DNA of 64,000 nucleotides from Sphingomonas aurantiaca (lineage in GTDB: Bacteria; Pseudomonadota; Alphaproteobacteria; Sphingomonadales; Sphingomonadaceae), in NCBI RefSeq assembly GCF_003050705.1, contig NZ_QAOG01000001.1, forward strand, positions 789,105 through 853,104. The letters run 5' to 3'. A program made the translations under genes and the position numbers. Positions within the stretch are counted from its first letter, which is position 1, and each line of letters opens with the position of its first letter. The notes beneath the pieces are model-generated. The model was given only the letters and a program-made list of their open reading frames with translations, ran no database searches and was not told the origin of the DNA. Positions 29,720 to 38,957 of the stretch are shown piece by piece.

Positions 29720-31891
29720 CTACAGAAAATTATACGGATCGACGTCGACCGTCACCCGCGCCTTGGACGGCCAGTCCAGCTTCCCCAGCCACTCCCTGAT
29801 CACATCCTGCACGTCCAGCGCACGCTTGGCGTGTACCAGCAGCCGATACCGGTGCCGCCCACGCAGCATCGCCAGCGGGGCAGGGGCCGGCCCATAGACG
29901 TGCATCCCCTCGACCTCGGGCGCACTCCGCCCGACCAGCTTGGCGGTTTCGTGCGCGCATTTCTGGTCCTCCGACGACACCACGATCGCCGCATAGCGCC
30001 CGAACGGCGGCGCCCCCGCGTCCTTGCGCGCGTCGGTTTCCGCCGCATAGAACGCATCCGCATCGCCGGTGATCAGCGCCTGCATCACCTGCGCGCCCGG
30101 ACTATGCGTCTGGATGAACACATGCCCCGGTTTCTCGCCACGCCCGGCGCGTCCCGACACCTGCCGGATCTGCTGGAAGGTACGCTCCGCCGCCCGCAGA
30201 TCACCGCCGTCCAACCCCAGGTCCGCATCGACTACCCCGACCAATGTCAGGTTCGGAAAGTGATACCCCTTGGTCACCAGCTGCGTGCCGACGACGATAT
30301 CGATATCGCCCGCCTCCATCCGCCCGACGAACTCTGACGCCTTGGCGGGCGACCAGATCGTGTCCGACGTCACGACCGCCGTCTTCGCCTCCGGGAACAG
30401 CGCCGTCACCTCGTCTGCGATCCGCTCGACCCCCGGCCCACAGGCAACGAGCGTATCCTCGCCCTTGCACTCGGGGCACACGCGCGGCGTCGGTTCGGCA
30501 TGGCCGCAATGATGGCAGGCGAGCCGGTTGGTGAGACGGTGCTCGACCATCCACGCGGTGCAGTTCGGGCACTGGAACCGGTGCCCGCACGTCCGGCACA
30601 GCGTCAGCGGCGCATAGCCGCGCCGGTTGAGGAACAGCAGCGACTGCTCGCGCCGCTCGAGCGTCGCCTGCATCGCCTTGACCAGCTTGGGCGCCAGCCA
30701 CCGGCCGCGCTCGGGCGGGTCCTTGATCAGGTCGATCGGCTCGATCGTCGGCATCTCCGCAACGCCGAACCGGCCCGGCAGCTTGAGCTCGGCATAGCGC
30801 CCGGTCGCGACCTGTTGCCGGGTCTCGATCGCCGGCGTGGCGGAGGCGAGGATGACCGGGCACCCCTCGAACTTGCCGCGCATCACCGCGACGTCGCGCG
30901 CGTGATAATGCACGCCCTCTTCCTGCTTGAAGCTCGTCTCGTGCGCCTCGTCGACGACGATCAGCCCGAGATCGCGATAGGGCAGGAACAGCGCCGAGCG
31001 CGCGCCCACCGTCACCAGCGCCTCGCCGCTCGCGATCGCGCGCCACGCACGACGCCGCTGGGTGGAGCGTAGCCCCGAATGCCACGCGACCGGCTCGCAC
31101 CCGAACCGGTCGTGGAAGCGCTTGAGGAAGGGTTCCGTGAGCGCGATCTCGGGGAGCAGCACCAGCGTCTGGCGGCCGTCGCGGATCGCCTGCGCAACCG
31201 CCTCGAAATACACCTCGGTCTTGCCCGAGCCGGTAACGCCGTCGAGCAAGGTCGGATGGAAGGCATGCTCGGCCACCCCGGCCACCAGCGCATCCGCCGC
31301 CGCACGCTGGTCGTCGGACAAGGTCGGCTCGTGATGCACCGGATCGGGCACGGGGTAGGGGACGTCGATGCTCACCTCGACCGCCTCGATCGCGCCGACC
31401 TTCACCAGCCCCCGGATCACCGCATCGCTGACCTCGGCGAGCGTGGCGAGTTCGCGGATCAGGCCTTGCCGGTCGCCGATCCGCTCCAGCGCCTGCTCGC
31501 GCTGCGGGGTAAGCCGCGGCGGCACGACACCGGTCGACCGATACTCGACCGCCGTCCGCGCACCCTCCAGCGCCGAGGTCGACGCCAGCGTCATCCGCAA
31601 CACCGAGGCGGCGGGCGCGAGATAATAATCCGCGGTCCACTCGACCAGCCGCCGCAGCGGTGCTCCCAAGGGCGGCACGTCGGCGACCGCGAGCAGGTTG
31701 CGCAGCCGGTTGTCGCCGACCTCCGCATCCGACGGCATCCGCTCCGCCTCCCACACCACGCCGAGCAATTGCCGCGGCCCGAGCGGCGCGACGACGATCG
31801 AGCCCGGCCCGACGGTCATCCCGGCAGGCACGCGGTAGTCGAGCGGCCCAAGGGCAGCGTTGAGGATCAGGACACGGGCACGGGACGACAT
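29720..31891 (-). CDS. priA: Primosomal protein N' (replication restart helicase PriA)
   Basis: The protein has 723 residues. It has an N-terminal DNA 3'-end binding domain, helicase Walker A GVTGSGKTEV, DEAH in VVDEAHETS, and helicase motifs GSQ/SAT-like ILASATPA. Zinc-binding cysteine pairs lie in CRTCGHRFQCPNC and CHHCGH...CPECKG. The C-terminal helicase lobe has RAGRGEKPG. PriA reloads the replisome at stalled forks. It is monocistronic or first before atpC on the other strand, with its start 80 bases downstream of the diguanylate cyclase stop. Confidence 0.96.
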   Translation of the reverse strand: MSSRARVLILNAALGPLDYRVPAGMTVGPGSIVVAPLGPRQLLGVVWEAERMPSDAEVGDNRLRNLLAVADVPPLGAPLRRLVEWTADYYLAPAASVLRMTLASTSALEGARTAVEYRSTGVVPPRLTPQREQALERIGDRQGLIRELATLAEVSDAVIRGLVKVGAIEAVEVSIDVPYPVPDPVHHEPTLSDDQRAAADALVAGVAEHAFHPTLLDGVTGSGKTEVYFEAVAQAIRDGRQTLVLLPEIALTEPFLKRFHDRFGCEPVAWHSGLRSTQRRRAWRAIASGEALVTVGARSALFLPYRDLGLIVVDEAHETSFKQEEGVHYHARDVAVMRGKFEGCPVILASATPAIETRQQVATGRYAELKLPGRFGVAEMPTIEPIDLIKDPPERGRWLAPKLVKAMQATLERREQSLLFLNRRGYAPLTLCRTCGHRFQCPNCTAWMVEHRLTNRLACHHCGHAEPTPRVCPECKGEDTLVACGPGVERIADEVTALFPEAKTAVVTSDTIWSPAKASEFVGRMEAGDIDIVVGTQLVTKGYHFPNLTLVGVVDADLGLDGGDLRAAERTFQQIRQVSGRAGRGEKPGHVFIQTHSPGAQVMQALITGDADAFYAAETDARKDAGAPPFGRYAAIVVSSEDQKCAHETAKLVGRSAPEVEGMHVYGPAPAPLAMLRGRHRYRLLVHAKRALDVQDVIREWLGKLDWPSKARVTVDVDPYNFL

Positions 31892-31971
31892 CGGGTGCGT
31901 ATATGGGGGCAGATCGTCGCCGCGTGAACCGCCTTGCGCACCACGGCGTGTCGGGCAGCCCCGGCTTCAGC

Positions 31972-33426
31972 CTAGGCGGCGGACCGCCGACGCTCGCCGA
32001 CGCGCTCGCGCTTGGCCTGGTAGAGGATCGTGTCGGCCCGGTGGACGAAATCGCGCGTCGTATGGCAATCCTGGTCGAGCATCGCGACGCCGACCGTGCC
32101 GGCGCTGACCATCGCCAGCCCGCCCATCGCGATCGGAAACCGCAGCGTCTCCTCCAGCCGCCGGCAGACATGGCCCATCGACGCGGCGAGCCCCGGATCG
32201 TCGACGATCACCGCGAACTCGTCCCCACCCAGCCGCGCGGCAAAGCTGCCCTTCAGCCACGGCGCCTCGAGCACGCGGCCGACCCCGCGCAGCACGTCGT
32301 CGCCCGCGGTATGGCCGAGCGTGTCGTTGATCGCCTTGAACCCGTCGAGATCGATCAGCGCCAGCAACAGCGGCGTGCCCTGCCGGTGCGCGCGCAGCAT
32401 CGCCGCATCCAGTGCGCGATCGAACGCGGCACGGTTGGCAATCCCCGTCAGCGAATCGGTGTCCGCGGTCCGGCGCAGCGTCAGTTCGAGCGCGTGGCGT
32501 TCGGTCACGTCCTGGAACACGCCGACCAGCGCCGCCGGCTTGCCGCCTTCGCCCCGTCCCTCGCATTCGCCCATCACGCGGACCCGGCGCTGCTCGCCCT
32601 GCGCGGTGGTAAAATCGACCTCGATATCGAGCGGCTCGCCGGTCTCGATCGCGCGCGCCAGCCCGGCATCGATTTCCGCACGCGCATGCGGGGGATAGAA
32701 GTCCATCGCGGTCGTCATCGTCGGGCGGACCGACATTGGCAGGCCGTAGATATGATAGACGCCGTCCGACCATTCGAGCCGGTCGTCCGCGAAGTCCACC
32801 CGCCACGATCCGAACGCCGCCATCCGCTCCGCCTGGCGGAAGATCCGGTCCTGCCGCGCGAGCGCCGCGGCCTGGCGGTCCGCGGTGGTGGCGATTTCGA
32901 GCGCCTTGGACGCGGCGGCCCGCGCCGCAATCGTCGTCTCGGCCAGCGTCGCGAGATGCTGGAGTGCGCGGCGGCCCGCGTCGCTCATGCTGCGCGGTGT
33001 GGTATCGACGACGCACAGCGCGCCGATCGCATGCCGTTCGCCCTCGCCGTCGACCGCGTGGATCGGGGCGCCTGCATAGAAGCGCAGGCCGTCCCGGGCG
33101 GCGACCATCGGGTTCGCATCGAACCGCGGGTCGAGCGCGAGATCGTCGATGACCAACGGGTCGCTGCCCCGGATCGTTTGCGTGCACATCCCGACATCGC
33201 GCGCGATCTCGCTCTGCTCGCCCGAGGTCGACGCCTTGATCCACAGCCGGTCGGTATCGACCAGCGTCAGCATCGCGGTCGGGCAATTGAGCATGTCCGC
33301 CGCCAGCGCGACCAGCGCGTCGAACTCGCGCTCGGGTTCGCTATCGAGCAACGCGAGCGCATGAAGGGCGGCCAACCGTCGTGTCTCGTCCGCGAACATA
33401 TCGGCCGTGGGCAGTGCTGAAGACAT
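31972..33426 (-). CDS. Diguanylate cyclase with GAF and PAS sensor domains
   Basis: The protein has 484 residues. An N-terminal GAF domain (about 15-165; TLVDTDRLWIKAS, FYAGAPI, IGALCVVDTTPR) is followed by a short helix, a PAS/PAC domain (about 205-320; FGSWRVDFADDRLEWSDGVYHIYG, then VFQDVTERH) and a C-terminal GGDEF domain. The active-site loop ARLGGDEFAVIV is intact, as is SLTGIANRAAFDRAL. It should make cyclic di-GMP in response to a small ligand or redox cue. I see no RxxD inhibitory site directly before GGDEF. No EAL partner is nearby. Confidence 0.92.
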   Translation of the reverse strand: MSSALPTADMFADETRRLAALHALALLDSEPEREFDALVALAADMLNCPTAMLTLVDTDRLWIKASTSGEQSEIARDVGMCTQTIRGSDPLVIDDLALDPRFDANPMVAARDGLRFYAGAPIHAVDGEGERHAIGALCVVDTTPRSMSDAGRRALQHLATLAETTIAARAAASKALEIATTADRQAAALARQDRIFRQAERMAAFGSWRVDFADDRLEWSDGVYHIYGLPMSVRPTMTTAMDFYPPHARAEIDAGLARAIETGEPLDIEVDFTTAQGEQRRVRVMGECEGRGEGGKPAALVGVFQDVTERHALELTLRRTADTDSLTGIANRAAFDRALDAAMLRAHRQGTPLLLALIDLDGFKAINDTLGHTAGDDVLRGVGRVLEAPWLKGSFAARLGGDEFAVIVDDPGLAASMGHVCRRLEETLRFPIAMGGLAMVSAGTVGVAMLDQDCHTTRDFVHRADTILYQAKRERVGERRRSAA

Positions 33427-33489
33427 GGGTTTTCTAATAATGTGAGGGCGTTAATTTTCTTTGCCGGTTCCAGCGGATACTGTCCATGC

Positions 33490-34461
33490 ATGCGCCCCCC
33501 CAGTTCCCCCCCCACACCGCCGCCGCCTGCCGTGGCGCCGCAGGATGCATCGGCATCCGATGATATTGATTCTTACAACAGGCCGTCCTCGATGCTCTGG
33601 AGCGAGCATCTGGCGCGCGATCGGCGACGCTCCGAGCATACGATTCGCGCCTATCGCGCGACCGCCGAGCGGCTGACTGCGTTCCTCCAGGCGCATTGGG
33701 GCGCGCGCATCGACCGTGCCGACTTGTCGCGCGTGACCGCATCCGACCTGCGCGCCTATCTCGCCGACCGCCGCGAGCACGGGCTAGGCAATGCTTCGGC
33801 GGCGCGTGAATTGTCCGCGGTGCGCGGCTTCCTCGCTTGGGCGAATGCTCAGGCGGAGCAACCGCGGATGCGGGGCCCCCGCGTTAAGACCGGCGTACCC
33901 AGGCCGATCTCGCCCGCCGACGCCATGGCGCTCGCCGGGGAGGTGGCCGACGACGCCGCCGAGCCGTGGATCGGCGCGCGCGACTGGGCGGTGCTGCTGT
34001 TGCTGTACGGGGCAGGACTCCGCATCGGCGAGGCATTGACGCTGCACGGTGACATCCTGCCGCTCGGCGAGACTCTCCGCGTGACGGGCAAGCGCGCCAA
34101 GACGCGAGTCGTCCCGCTGTTGCCGCAGGTCCGCGCCGCGATCGACGCCTATGTCGCGCAGGCACCCTGGGCGATTGCGCGCGACGAACCGCTGTTTCGT
34201 GGCGCCAAGGGGGGGCCGCTCTCGCCGGTGATGATCCGTCGCGCGGTGCAGGCCGCGCGCACCCGGCTCGGCCTTGGCGACCGGACGACGCCGCATGCGC
34301 TCCGCCACAGCTTTGCGACCCACCTGCTGGGCCGCGGCGCCGACTTGCGCGCGCTGCAAGAATTGCTGGGGCATGCCAGCCTCAGCTCGACGCAGGTCTA
34401 TACGCAGGTCGATGCCGCGCATCTGATGGACGTCTACCGCAACGCGCATCCGCACGGCTGA
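33490..34461 (+). CDS. xerC: Tyrosine recombinase XerC
   Basis: The protein has about 323 residues from the ATG at 33490, though ATG codons at 33442 and 33592 are alternatives; the first 35 residues are Pro/Ser-rich and could be untranslated. The N-terminal SAM-like core-binding domain (SEHTIRAYRATAERL) precedes the catalytic domain. The latter has the Arg in GAGLRIGEAL, the Lys in GKRAKTR, HALRHSFATHLL with His and Arg, LGHASLSSTQVYT and the final Tyr. Size and spacing fit the chromosome-dimer resolvase XerC rather than a phage integrase. No attachment site or phage gene is near it. Confidence 0.88.
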   Translation: MRPPSSPPTPPPPAVAPQDASASDDIDSYNRPSSMLWSEHLARDRRRSEHTIRAYRATAERLTAFLQAHWGARIDRADLSRVTASDLRAYLADRREHGLGNASAARELSAVRGFLAWANAQAEQPRMRGPRVKTGVPRPISPADAMALAGEVADDAAEPWIGARDWAVLLLLYGAGLRIGEALTLHGDILPLGETLRVTGKRAKTRVVPLLPQVRAAIDAYVAQAPWAIARDEPLFRGAKGGPLSPVMIRRAVQAARTRLGLGDRTTPHALRHSFATHLLGRGADLRALQELLGHASLSSTQVYTQVDAAHLMDVYRNAHPHG

Positions 34462-34470
34462 CGGGCGCGC

Positions 34471-35070
34471 TCAGCCCTTGGGTTTCCAGGTCATCACGCG
34501 CCAGCCATAGCCGATAAAGATCACGACGAACGTCGCCACCGCGACCGGCCCCACATAGCGGTCGAGCTGCGAGAAATGCGAGCCGAGCAGGATACCGGCA
34601 TAGGTCAGCACCGTGTTCCAGATCGCGCTGCCCGCCGCGGTCCAGATCACGAACTGCCAGATCGGCATCCGCGTCATCCCCGCGGGCAGCGAGATGACGG
34701 TGCGGAAGGTCGGCATGAACCGGAACACGAAAATTACCCAGCCGCCGCGCTTCATGAAGAAGCGGTGGATCGTCTCGACGTCGGACCATCCCATCGTCAG
34801 CCAGCGGCCATTGCGCTCGATGAACGGGCGGAAGCGCTCATAGCCGATGTTACGGCCGATATAATACCAGAAGTAGTTGCCGACGACCGAGCCCGCGGTG
34901 CCCCATGCGATCAGCGGCACGACGCTCATGTCACCGCGCGCGACCGCCATACCGCCGAGTCCCATGATGACCTCGGACGGCACCGGCGGCACGATATTCT
35001 CGAGCGCCATCAGCAGGAAGATACCGAAATATCCGCCCCAGGCGATGAGATCGAGGATGAATTCGGTCAT
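34471..35070 (-). CDS. DedA family membrane protein
   Basis: The protein has 199 residues from the ATG at 35070 (MTEFILDLIAWGGYFGIF). The SNARE-associated/DedA domain has ENIVPPVPSEVIMGLGG, the re-entrant GNYFWYYIGRNIGY, and the signature RFMPTFRTVISLPAGMTRM. About four to five membrane helices are visible. DedA proteins move undecaprenyl phosphate or other lipids across the inner membrane and support membrane potential homeostasis. It ends nine bases after the xerC stop, convergently. Confidence 0.92.
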   Translation of the reverse strand: MTEFILDLIAWGGYFGIFLLMALENIVPPVPSEVIMGLGGMAVARGDMSVVPLIAWGTAGSVVGNYFWYYIGRNIGYERFRPFIERNGRWLTMGWSDVETIHRFFMKRGGWVIFVFRFMPTFRTVISLPAGMTRMPIWQFVIWTAAGSAIWNTVLTYAGILLGSHFSQLDRYVGPVAVATFVVIFIGYGWRVMTWKPKG

Positions 35071-35124
35071 GGGAATGAGATACTGCCGGGACGCCGGAAG
35101 GGTTCCACACGGCCCCCCAGTTCG

Positions 35125-35231
35125 CCCCCCCCCGCGGAGGCCGGGGCCCAATTGGGGGACGGTCGTGGCGAACGGTCGCGCTCCGTTACCGCAACCTTTC
35201 CAATTGGGCCCCGGCCTTCGCCGGGGTGGTG
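35125..35231. repeat. Palindromic element, family D
   Basis: CCCCCGCGGAGGCCGGGGCCCAATTGGGGGACG on the left (key blocks GGCCGGGG and CCAATTG) is mirrored by CCAATTGGGCCCCGGCC...GGGGTGG on the right. The left arm has degenerated into a C-run. Confidence 0.85.
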
Positions 35232-35243
35232 TATTGGGAGAGA

Positions 35244-36197
35244 CTAGCGCGCGGCCACCTTCGCCTCGATCGCATCCCAGATCATGCCAGCAACATCGGT
35301 CCCGTCGAACGTCCCAATCGCGACGATGCCCGTAGGCGAGGTCACGTTGATCTCGGTCAGCCACGTGCCCCCGATCACGTCGATCCCGACGAACAACAGC
35401 CCGCGCTTCTTGAGCTCCGGCCCGAGCACCGCGCAGATCTCGCGCTCCTTGTCGGTCAGCTCGGTCTTCTCCGCCGATCCGCCGACCGCGAGGTTGGAGC
35501 GGATCTCGCCTTCGCCGGGCAGCCGGTTGATCGCGCCCGCGATCTCGCCGTCGACCAGCACGATCCGCTTGTCGCCCTTCGCCACGTCGGGGAGGAACGC
35601 CTGCACCATGTGCGGCTCGCGCCACGTCATGTTGAAGACCTCGATCAGCGCCGACAGGTTGGCGCCGTCCGACTCGACCTTGAAGATCGCCTTGCCGCCA
35701 TTGCCGTGCAGCGGCTTGATGACGATCGCGCCGTGCTCGGCGAGAAATTTCCGCGCCTCGTCAAGGCTCCGCGTGACGAGCGTCGGCGGCATGAACTGCG
35801 GATAATCCAGCACGAACACCTTTTCAGGCGCATTCCGCACCTGCGCGGGATCGTTGACGACCAACGTCTTGTGCGCGATCCGCTCAAGCAGGTGCGTCGC
35901 GGTGATGTAACCGAGATCGAACGGCGGATCCTGCCGCATCAGCACCACGTCCGCCTCGTCACCAAGGTCGAGGTCGACCGCCTCGCTAACCGAGAAATGA
36001 TCGCCGACGACGCGCTGCACGGTTACCGGATGCGCCTTCGCCCAGACACGGCCGTCGCGATAGTTCAGGTCCTCGGCGGCATAATGGAAGAGGCGATGGC
36101 CACGCTCCTGCGCCGACAGCATCAGCGCAAAGCTCGAATCGCCCGCGATGTTGATGCTGTCGAGCGGGTCCATCTGGACGGCGACGGTGAGGCTCAT
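35244..36197 (-). CDS. gshB: Glutathione synthetase
   Basis: The protein has 317 residues, the size of the prokaryotic ATP-grasp GshB. Conserved parts are MDPLDSINIAGDSSFALM at the start, VLMRQDPPFDLGYITATHLLE, IVIKPLHGNGGKAIF and GIDVIGGTWLTEINVTSPTG. It joins gamma-glutamylcysteine and glycine. It follows yraN and rsmI on the same strand, the usual alphaproteobacterial order rsmI-yraN-gshB, although 245 bases with a family A palindrome now separate yraN and gshB. Confidence 0.96.
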   Translation of the reverse strand: MSLTVAVQMDPLDSINIAGDSSFALMLSAQERGHRLFHYAAEDLNYRDGRVWAKAHPVTVQRVVGDHFSVSEAVDLDLGDEADVVLMRQDPPFDLGYITATHLLERIAHKTLVVNDPAQVRNAPEKVFVLDYPQFMPPTLVTRSLDEARKFLAEHGAIVIKPLHGNGGKAIFKVESDGANLSALIEVFNMTWREPHMVQAFLPDVAKGDKRIVLVDGEIAGAINRLPGEGEIRSNLAVGGSAEKTELTDKEREICAVLGPELKKRGLLFVGIDVIGGTWLTEINVTSPTGIVAIGTFDGTDVAGMIWDAIEAKVAAR

Positions 36198-36331
36198 GCG
36201 TCTTCCTTCTGTTCGGTCGAGCGCATGTAGGAGCGCGGGGCCGCGAAGTCACCCGGTCACCCACGCCCCCCTTCCGTCATCCACGCCTCGTCACGCCGCT
36301 TCCGGCACCCACGCCCTGTCACCCACTCCCT

Positions 36332-36415
36332 CGTCATCCTGACGAAAGTCAGGATCCAGAGCCAAACGGGGATGCCCAGAGTTACCCTGGATCCTGACTT
36401 TCGTCAGGATGACGG
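36332..36415. repeat. Palindromic element, family A (single copy)
   Basis: CGTCATCCTGACGAAAGTC / GACTTTCGTCAGGATGACG arms around GGATCCAG and CTGGATCC. It lies between gshB and yraN; the preceding 130 bases hold short ACGCC-type microrepeats and nothing else I can name. Confidence 0.9.
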
Positions 36416-36442
36416 AGGAAAGTGGGCCGCCGGAGAGGCCCC

Positions 36443-36844
36443 CTATCCGATCCAAGCATTCTCGATATGCCGAGGCCGCGTGCCCGGCGCGAGCAGGATC
36501 ACGTCGACCCGGATATCGTCACCCGCCCCGGCATAGCGCGGCATCAGAAATTCCGCCGCCGCCGCCACCCGCGCAAGCCGCCGCTCGTCGATCGCAAAGT
36601 CGAGTTCGGCCGCGGTCGCACGCGTCTTCACCTCGACGAATGCGACCAGCGTGCCCTTGCGCGCGACGATGTCGACCTCGCCCGCAGGTGTCCGCACGCG
36701 GCGATCGAGGATGCTCCAGCCCTTCAGCCGCAGCCACCACCCCGCCAGCCGCTCCCCGCGCCGCCCCGCAGCCTCCGCGACCTGTCGATCCTGCGTGTTC
36801 CCCTTCCGCTTGCGGGAGGGGTTAGGGGAGGGCGGGGGCGACAC
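36443..36844 (-). CDS. yraN: YraN family (UPF0102) putative endonuclease
   Basis: The protein has 133 residues if translated from the GTG at 36844. The UPF0102 core is clear: AGRRGERLAGWWLRLKGW, then RTPAGEVDIVARKGTLVAFVEVKTR (key residues GEVDIV and FVEVK, the restriction-endonuclease-like D-ExK motif). The first 17 residues (MSPPPSPNPSRKRKGNT) are encoded by the right part of a palindromic element. I see no other start codon before the conserved core, so the native start seems to have been replaced. Its gene sits between rsmI and gshB. Confidence 0.88.
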   Translation of the reverse strand: MSPPPSPNPSRKRKGNTQDRQVAEAAGRRGERLAGWWLRLKGWSILDRRVRTPAGEVDIVARKGTLVAFVEVKTRATAAELDFAIDERRLARVAAAAEFLMPRYAGAGDDIRVDVILLAPGTRPRHIENAWIG

Positions 36845-36889
36845 GTTCGTTGCATGCCCTCCCCTAACCCCTCCCGCAAGCGGAAGGGG
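36800..36889. repeat. Palindromic element, family F, overlapping yraN start
   Basis: CCCCTTCCGCTTGCGGGAGG (36800-36819, continuing GGTTAGGGGAGGG) is mirrored by CCCTCCCCTAACCCC...GCGGAAGGGG ending at 36889. The loop 36838-36856 contains the yraN GTG start and its only ribosome-site candidate. The right end touches the rsmI stop codon. Confidence 0.9.
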
Positions 36890-36892
36890 CGA

Positions 36893-37738
36893 TCAGGGTT
36901 TCGCCTTCAGCTCGAGCGCCCGCGCATACAGCGCCTTGCGATCGAGCCCGAGCGCCTTGGCCACCTCGCTCGCCGCCTGGCCCGTCGACAGCCGCGTCAG
37001 CGCCTCGACCAGCGCGGTGTCGCCGTCCTCGAGGCTGGCAGGCGGCGCCTCGCCCGGCGGCGCGACGACGATCACGATCTCCCCGCGCGGCGGCGCATCG
37101 GCATAGCGCGTGGCGAGCATCGAGAGCGTGCCCGTCACCGCCTCCTCGAACTTCTTGCTGATCTCGCGAGTCACCGCCGCCTCGCGGTCGCCCAGTCCCT
37201 CCAGGAGTGCCGCCAGACACGCACCAAGCCGCGGCCCCGATTCGTACATCACCAAGGTCGCGCGGATCGTCGCGACCTCCGCGATCGCCTCCGCCCGCGC
37301 GTGCAGCTTCGACGGCAGGAAGCCGACGAACAGGAAGCGATCGGTCGGCAACCCCGCCAGCGTCAGCGCGGCGACCGCGGCGCACGGCCCCGGGATCGTC
37401 ACCACCAGATGCCCCGCCGCGCGGGCGTCGCGCACCAGCTTGAAGCCGGGATCGGAGATCAGCGGCGTCCCCGCGTCCGACACCAGAGCCACCGCCTGTG
37501 TCGCCATCCGCGCGATCAACGCCGGCCTGACCCCTTCCGCGCTGTGATCGTGATACGGCACCATCGGCGTCTTCGTACCGATGTGGCGGAGCAGCCCGGC
37601 GGTCACGCGGCTGTCCTCGACCGCGATCACGTCGGCGCGCCGGAGGATATCGGCGGCGCGGGGCGACAGATCGCCAAGATTGCCGATCGGGGTCGCGACG
37701 ATGTAGAGGCCGGGATCGAGAAGAGTTTCAGGGTTCAT
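36893..37738 (-). CDS. rsmI: 16S rRNA (cytidine 1402-2'-O)-methyltransferase RsmI
   Basis: The protein has 281 residues from the ATG at 37738; an ATG four codons upstream (37750) is possible. It is a tetrapyrrole-methylase-fold enzyme with GLYIVATPIGNLGDLSPRA, VSDAGTPLISDPG, TIPGPCAAVAAL and PTDRFLFVGFLP, all typical of RsmI. The C-terminal helical segment ends in ALYARALELKAK. It methylates C1402 in the ribosomal P site. It faces the lpoA-like gene head to head with ten bases or fewer between the starts, as in many proteobacteria. Confidence 0.96.
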   Translation of the reverse strand: MNPETLLDPGLYIVATPIGNLGDLSPRAADILRRADVIAVEDSRVTAGLLRHIGTKTPMVPYHDHSAEGVRPALIARMATQAVALVSDAGTPLISDPGFKLVRDARAAGHLVVTIPGPCAAVAALTLAGLPTDRFLFVGFLPSKLHARAEAIAEVATIRATLVMYESGPRLGACLAALLEGLGDREAAVTREISKKFEEAVTGTLSMLATRYADAPPRGEIVIVVAPPGEAPPASLEDGDTALVEALTRLSTGQAASEVAKALGLDRKALYARALELKAKP

Positions 37739-37748
37739 GGGGACGGTC

Positions 37749-38951
37749 ATGGCAGACGCGACGACGATAGGGCAATCGGCACGCCGATTCGGGCGATGGA
37801 CGGTGCTTGCCGCGGCGGGGCTGCTGGGGGCGTGCCAGACGATCGTCCCGCGCGGTCCGGTCGAGCCATCGCAGCAGCGCCCGACCACGCGGCCGGCGGA
37901 TCGCCCCAGCATCGACGTCGAGACCGGCATCCCGCGCGATGCCGAGCGCAACCGCGTCGCGCTGCTCGTGCCGCTGTCGGGCAGCAACGCCGGCGTCGGC
38001 ACCTCGATCGCCAACGCGACGATGCTGGCCTTGCTCGATACGCAGAACCAGCGCGTGCGGATCACCAACTACGACACCGCGACCGGTGCCGCCGCCGCCG
38101 CGCAGCGCGCGATCGCCGAGGGCGCGCAGCTGATCCTCGGGCCGCTGCTTGCCGACGACGTCCGCGCGGTCGCGCCGATCGCACGCGCCGCGAACATCCC
38201 GGTGCTCAGCTTCTCCAACGATCTCGGCGTGGCGGGCAACGGCGCGTATCTGATGGGCTATGTGCCGACCCAGTCGGTCGCGCGCGTCGTCGATTTCGCG
38301 CGCGAACGCGGCGTCAGCAATTTCGCCGGGCTCGTTCCCAACGGCCTGTACGGCGAGCGCGCCTCGACCGCGTTCCTGCGCGCCGTCGAAGGCGCCGGCG
38401 GCCAGGTCGTCTCGCTCCAGACCTATGCGCGTGCCCCCGGCGCGGTCTCGGGCGCGGTCACGCGGCTCGCGGCGAAGGCCCCGTATGACGCGGTGCTGAT
38501 CGCCGACAGCGGCGCGAACGCGGCGACCGCGGCGGCGATGGTGAAGCGCGGCAGCGGTGCCGCAACGCGCATCCTCGGCACCGAGCTCTGGAATTCGGAC
38601 ACCGGCATCGCCGCCAAGCCCGCGCTGTCGGGCGCCTGGTACGCCAGCGTCTCGGACACGCTCTACCGCCAATATGCCGCCAAATACCGCGCCCGCTTCG
38701 GCGCAGGGCCGTACCGCCTGTCGAGCCTCGGCTATGATTCGGTGCTGCTCACGGTCCGCATCGCGCGCGACTGGAAGCCCGGCACGCCGTTCCCGGTCAA
38801 CCGCCTGCGCGACGGCGACGGCTTTGCCGGCATCGACGGCGCGTTCCGCTTCGGCCGCGACAATGTCGCCGAGCGCGCGCTGGAGGTGAAGGAAATCCGC
38901 GGCGGCACGACCAGCGTCGTCTCGCCCGCACCGACCGGGTTCGGGAAGTAG
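37749..38951 (+). CDS. LpoA-like lipoprotein (penicillin-binding protein activator)
   Basis: The protein has about 400 residues. The signal ends in a lipobox LLGAC (AAAGLLGACQTIV), giving a lipid-anchored protein. The rest is a periplasmic binding protein type 1 fold (RVALLVPLSGSNAGVGTSIANAT, LILGPLLADDVRAV, IPVLSFSNDLGVAGNGAYLMG), the LpoA C-terminal/Leu-Ile-Val binding fold. It lacks the N-terminal TPR-type domain of E. coli LpoA. The divergent rsmI neighbour supports the LpoA assignment. The start at 37749 has GGGGA before it; 37737 is the alternative. Confidence 0.8.
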   Translation: MADATTIGQSARRFGRWTVLAAAGLLGACQTIVPRGPVEPSQQRPTTRPADRPSIDVETGIPRDAERNRVALLVPLSGSNAGVGTSIANATMLALLDTQNQRVRITNYDTATGAAAAAQRAIAEGAQLILGPLLADDVRAVAPIARAANIPVLSFSNDLGVAGNGAYLMGYVPTQSVARVVDFARERGVSNFAGLVPNGLYGERASTAFLRAVEGAGGQVVSLQTYARAPGAVSGAVTRLAAKAPYDAVLIADSGANAATAAAMVKRGSGAATRILGTELWNSDTGIAAKPALSGAWYASVSDTLYRQYAAKYRARFGAGPYRLSSLGYDSVLLTVRIARDWKPGTPFPVNRLRDGDGFAGIDGAFRFGRDNVAERALEVKEIRGGTTSVVSPAPTGFGK

Positions 38952-38957
38952 GATTGC

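Noticed and set aside
33490..34461. Tyrosine recombinase as the integrase of a mobile element
   Set aside because: No phage or conjugation genes, attachment repeats or tRNA are nearby; length and motifs fit the housekeeping XerC.
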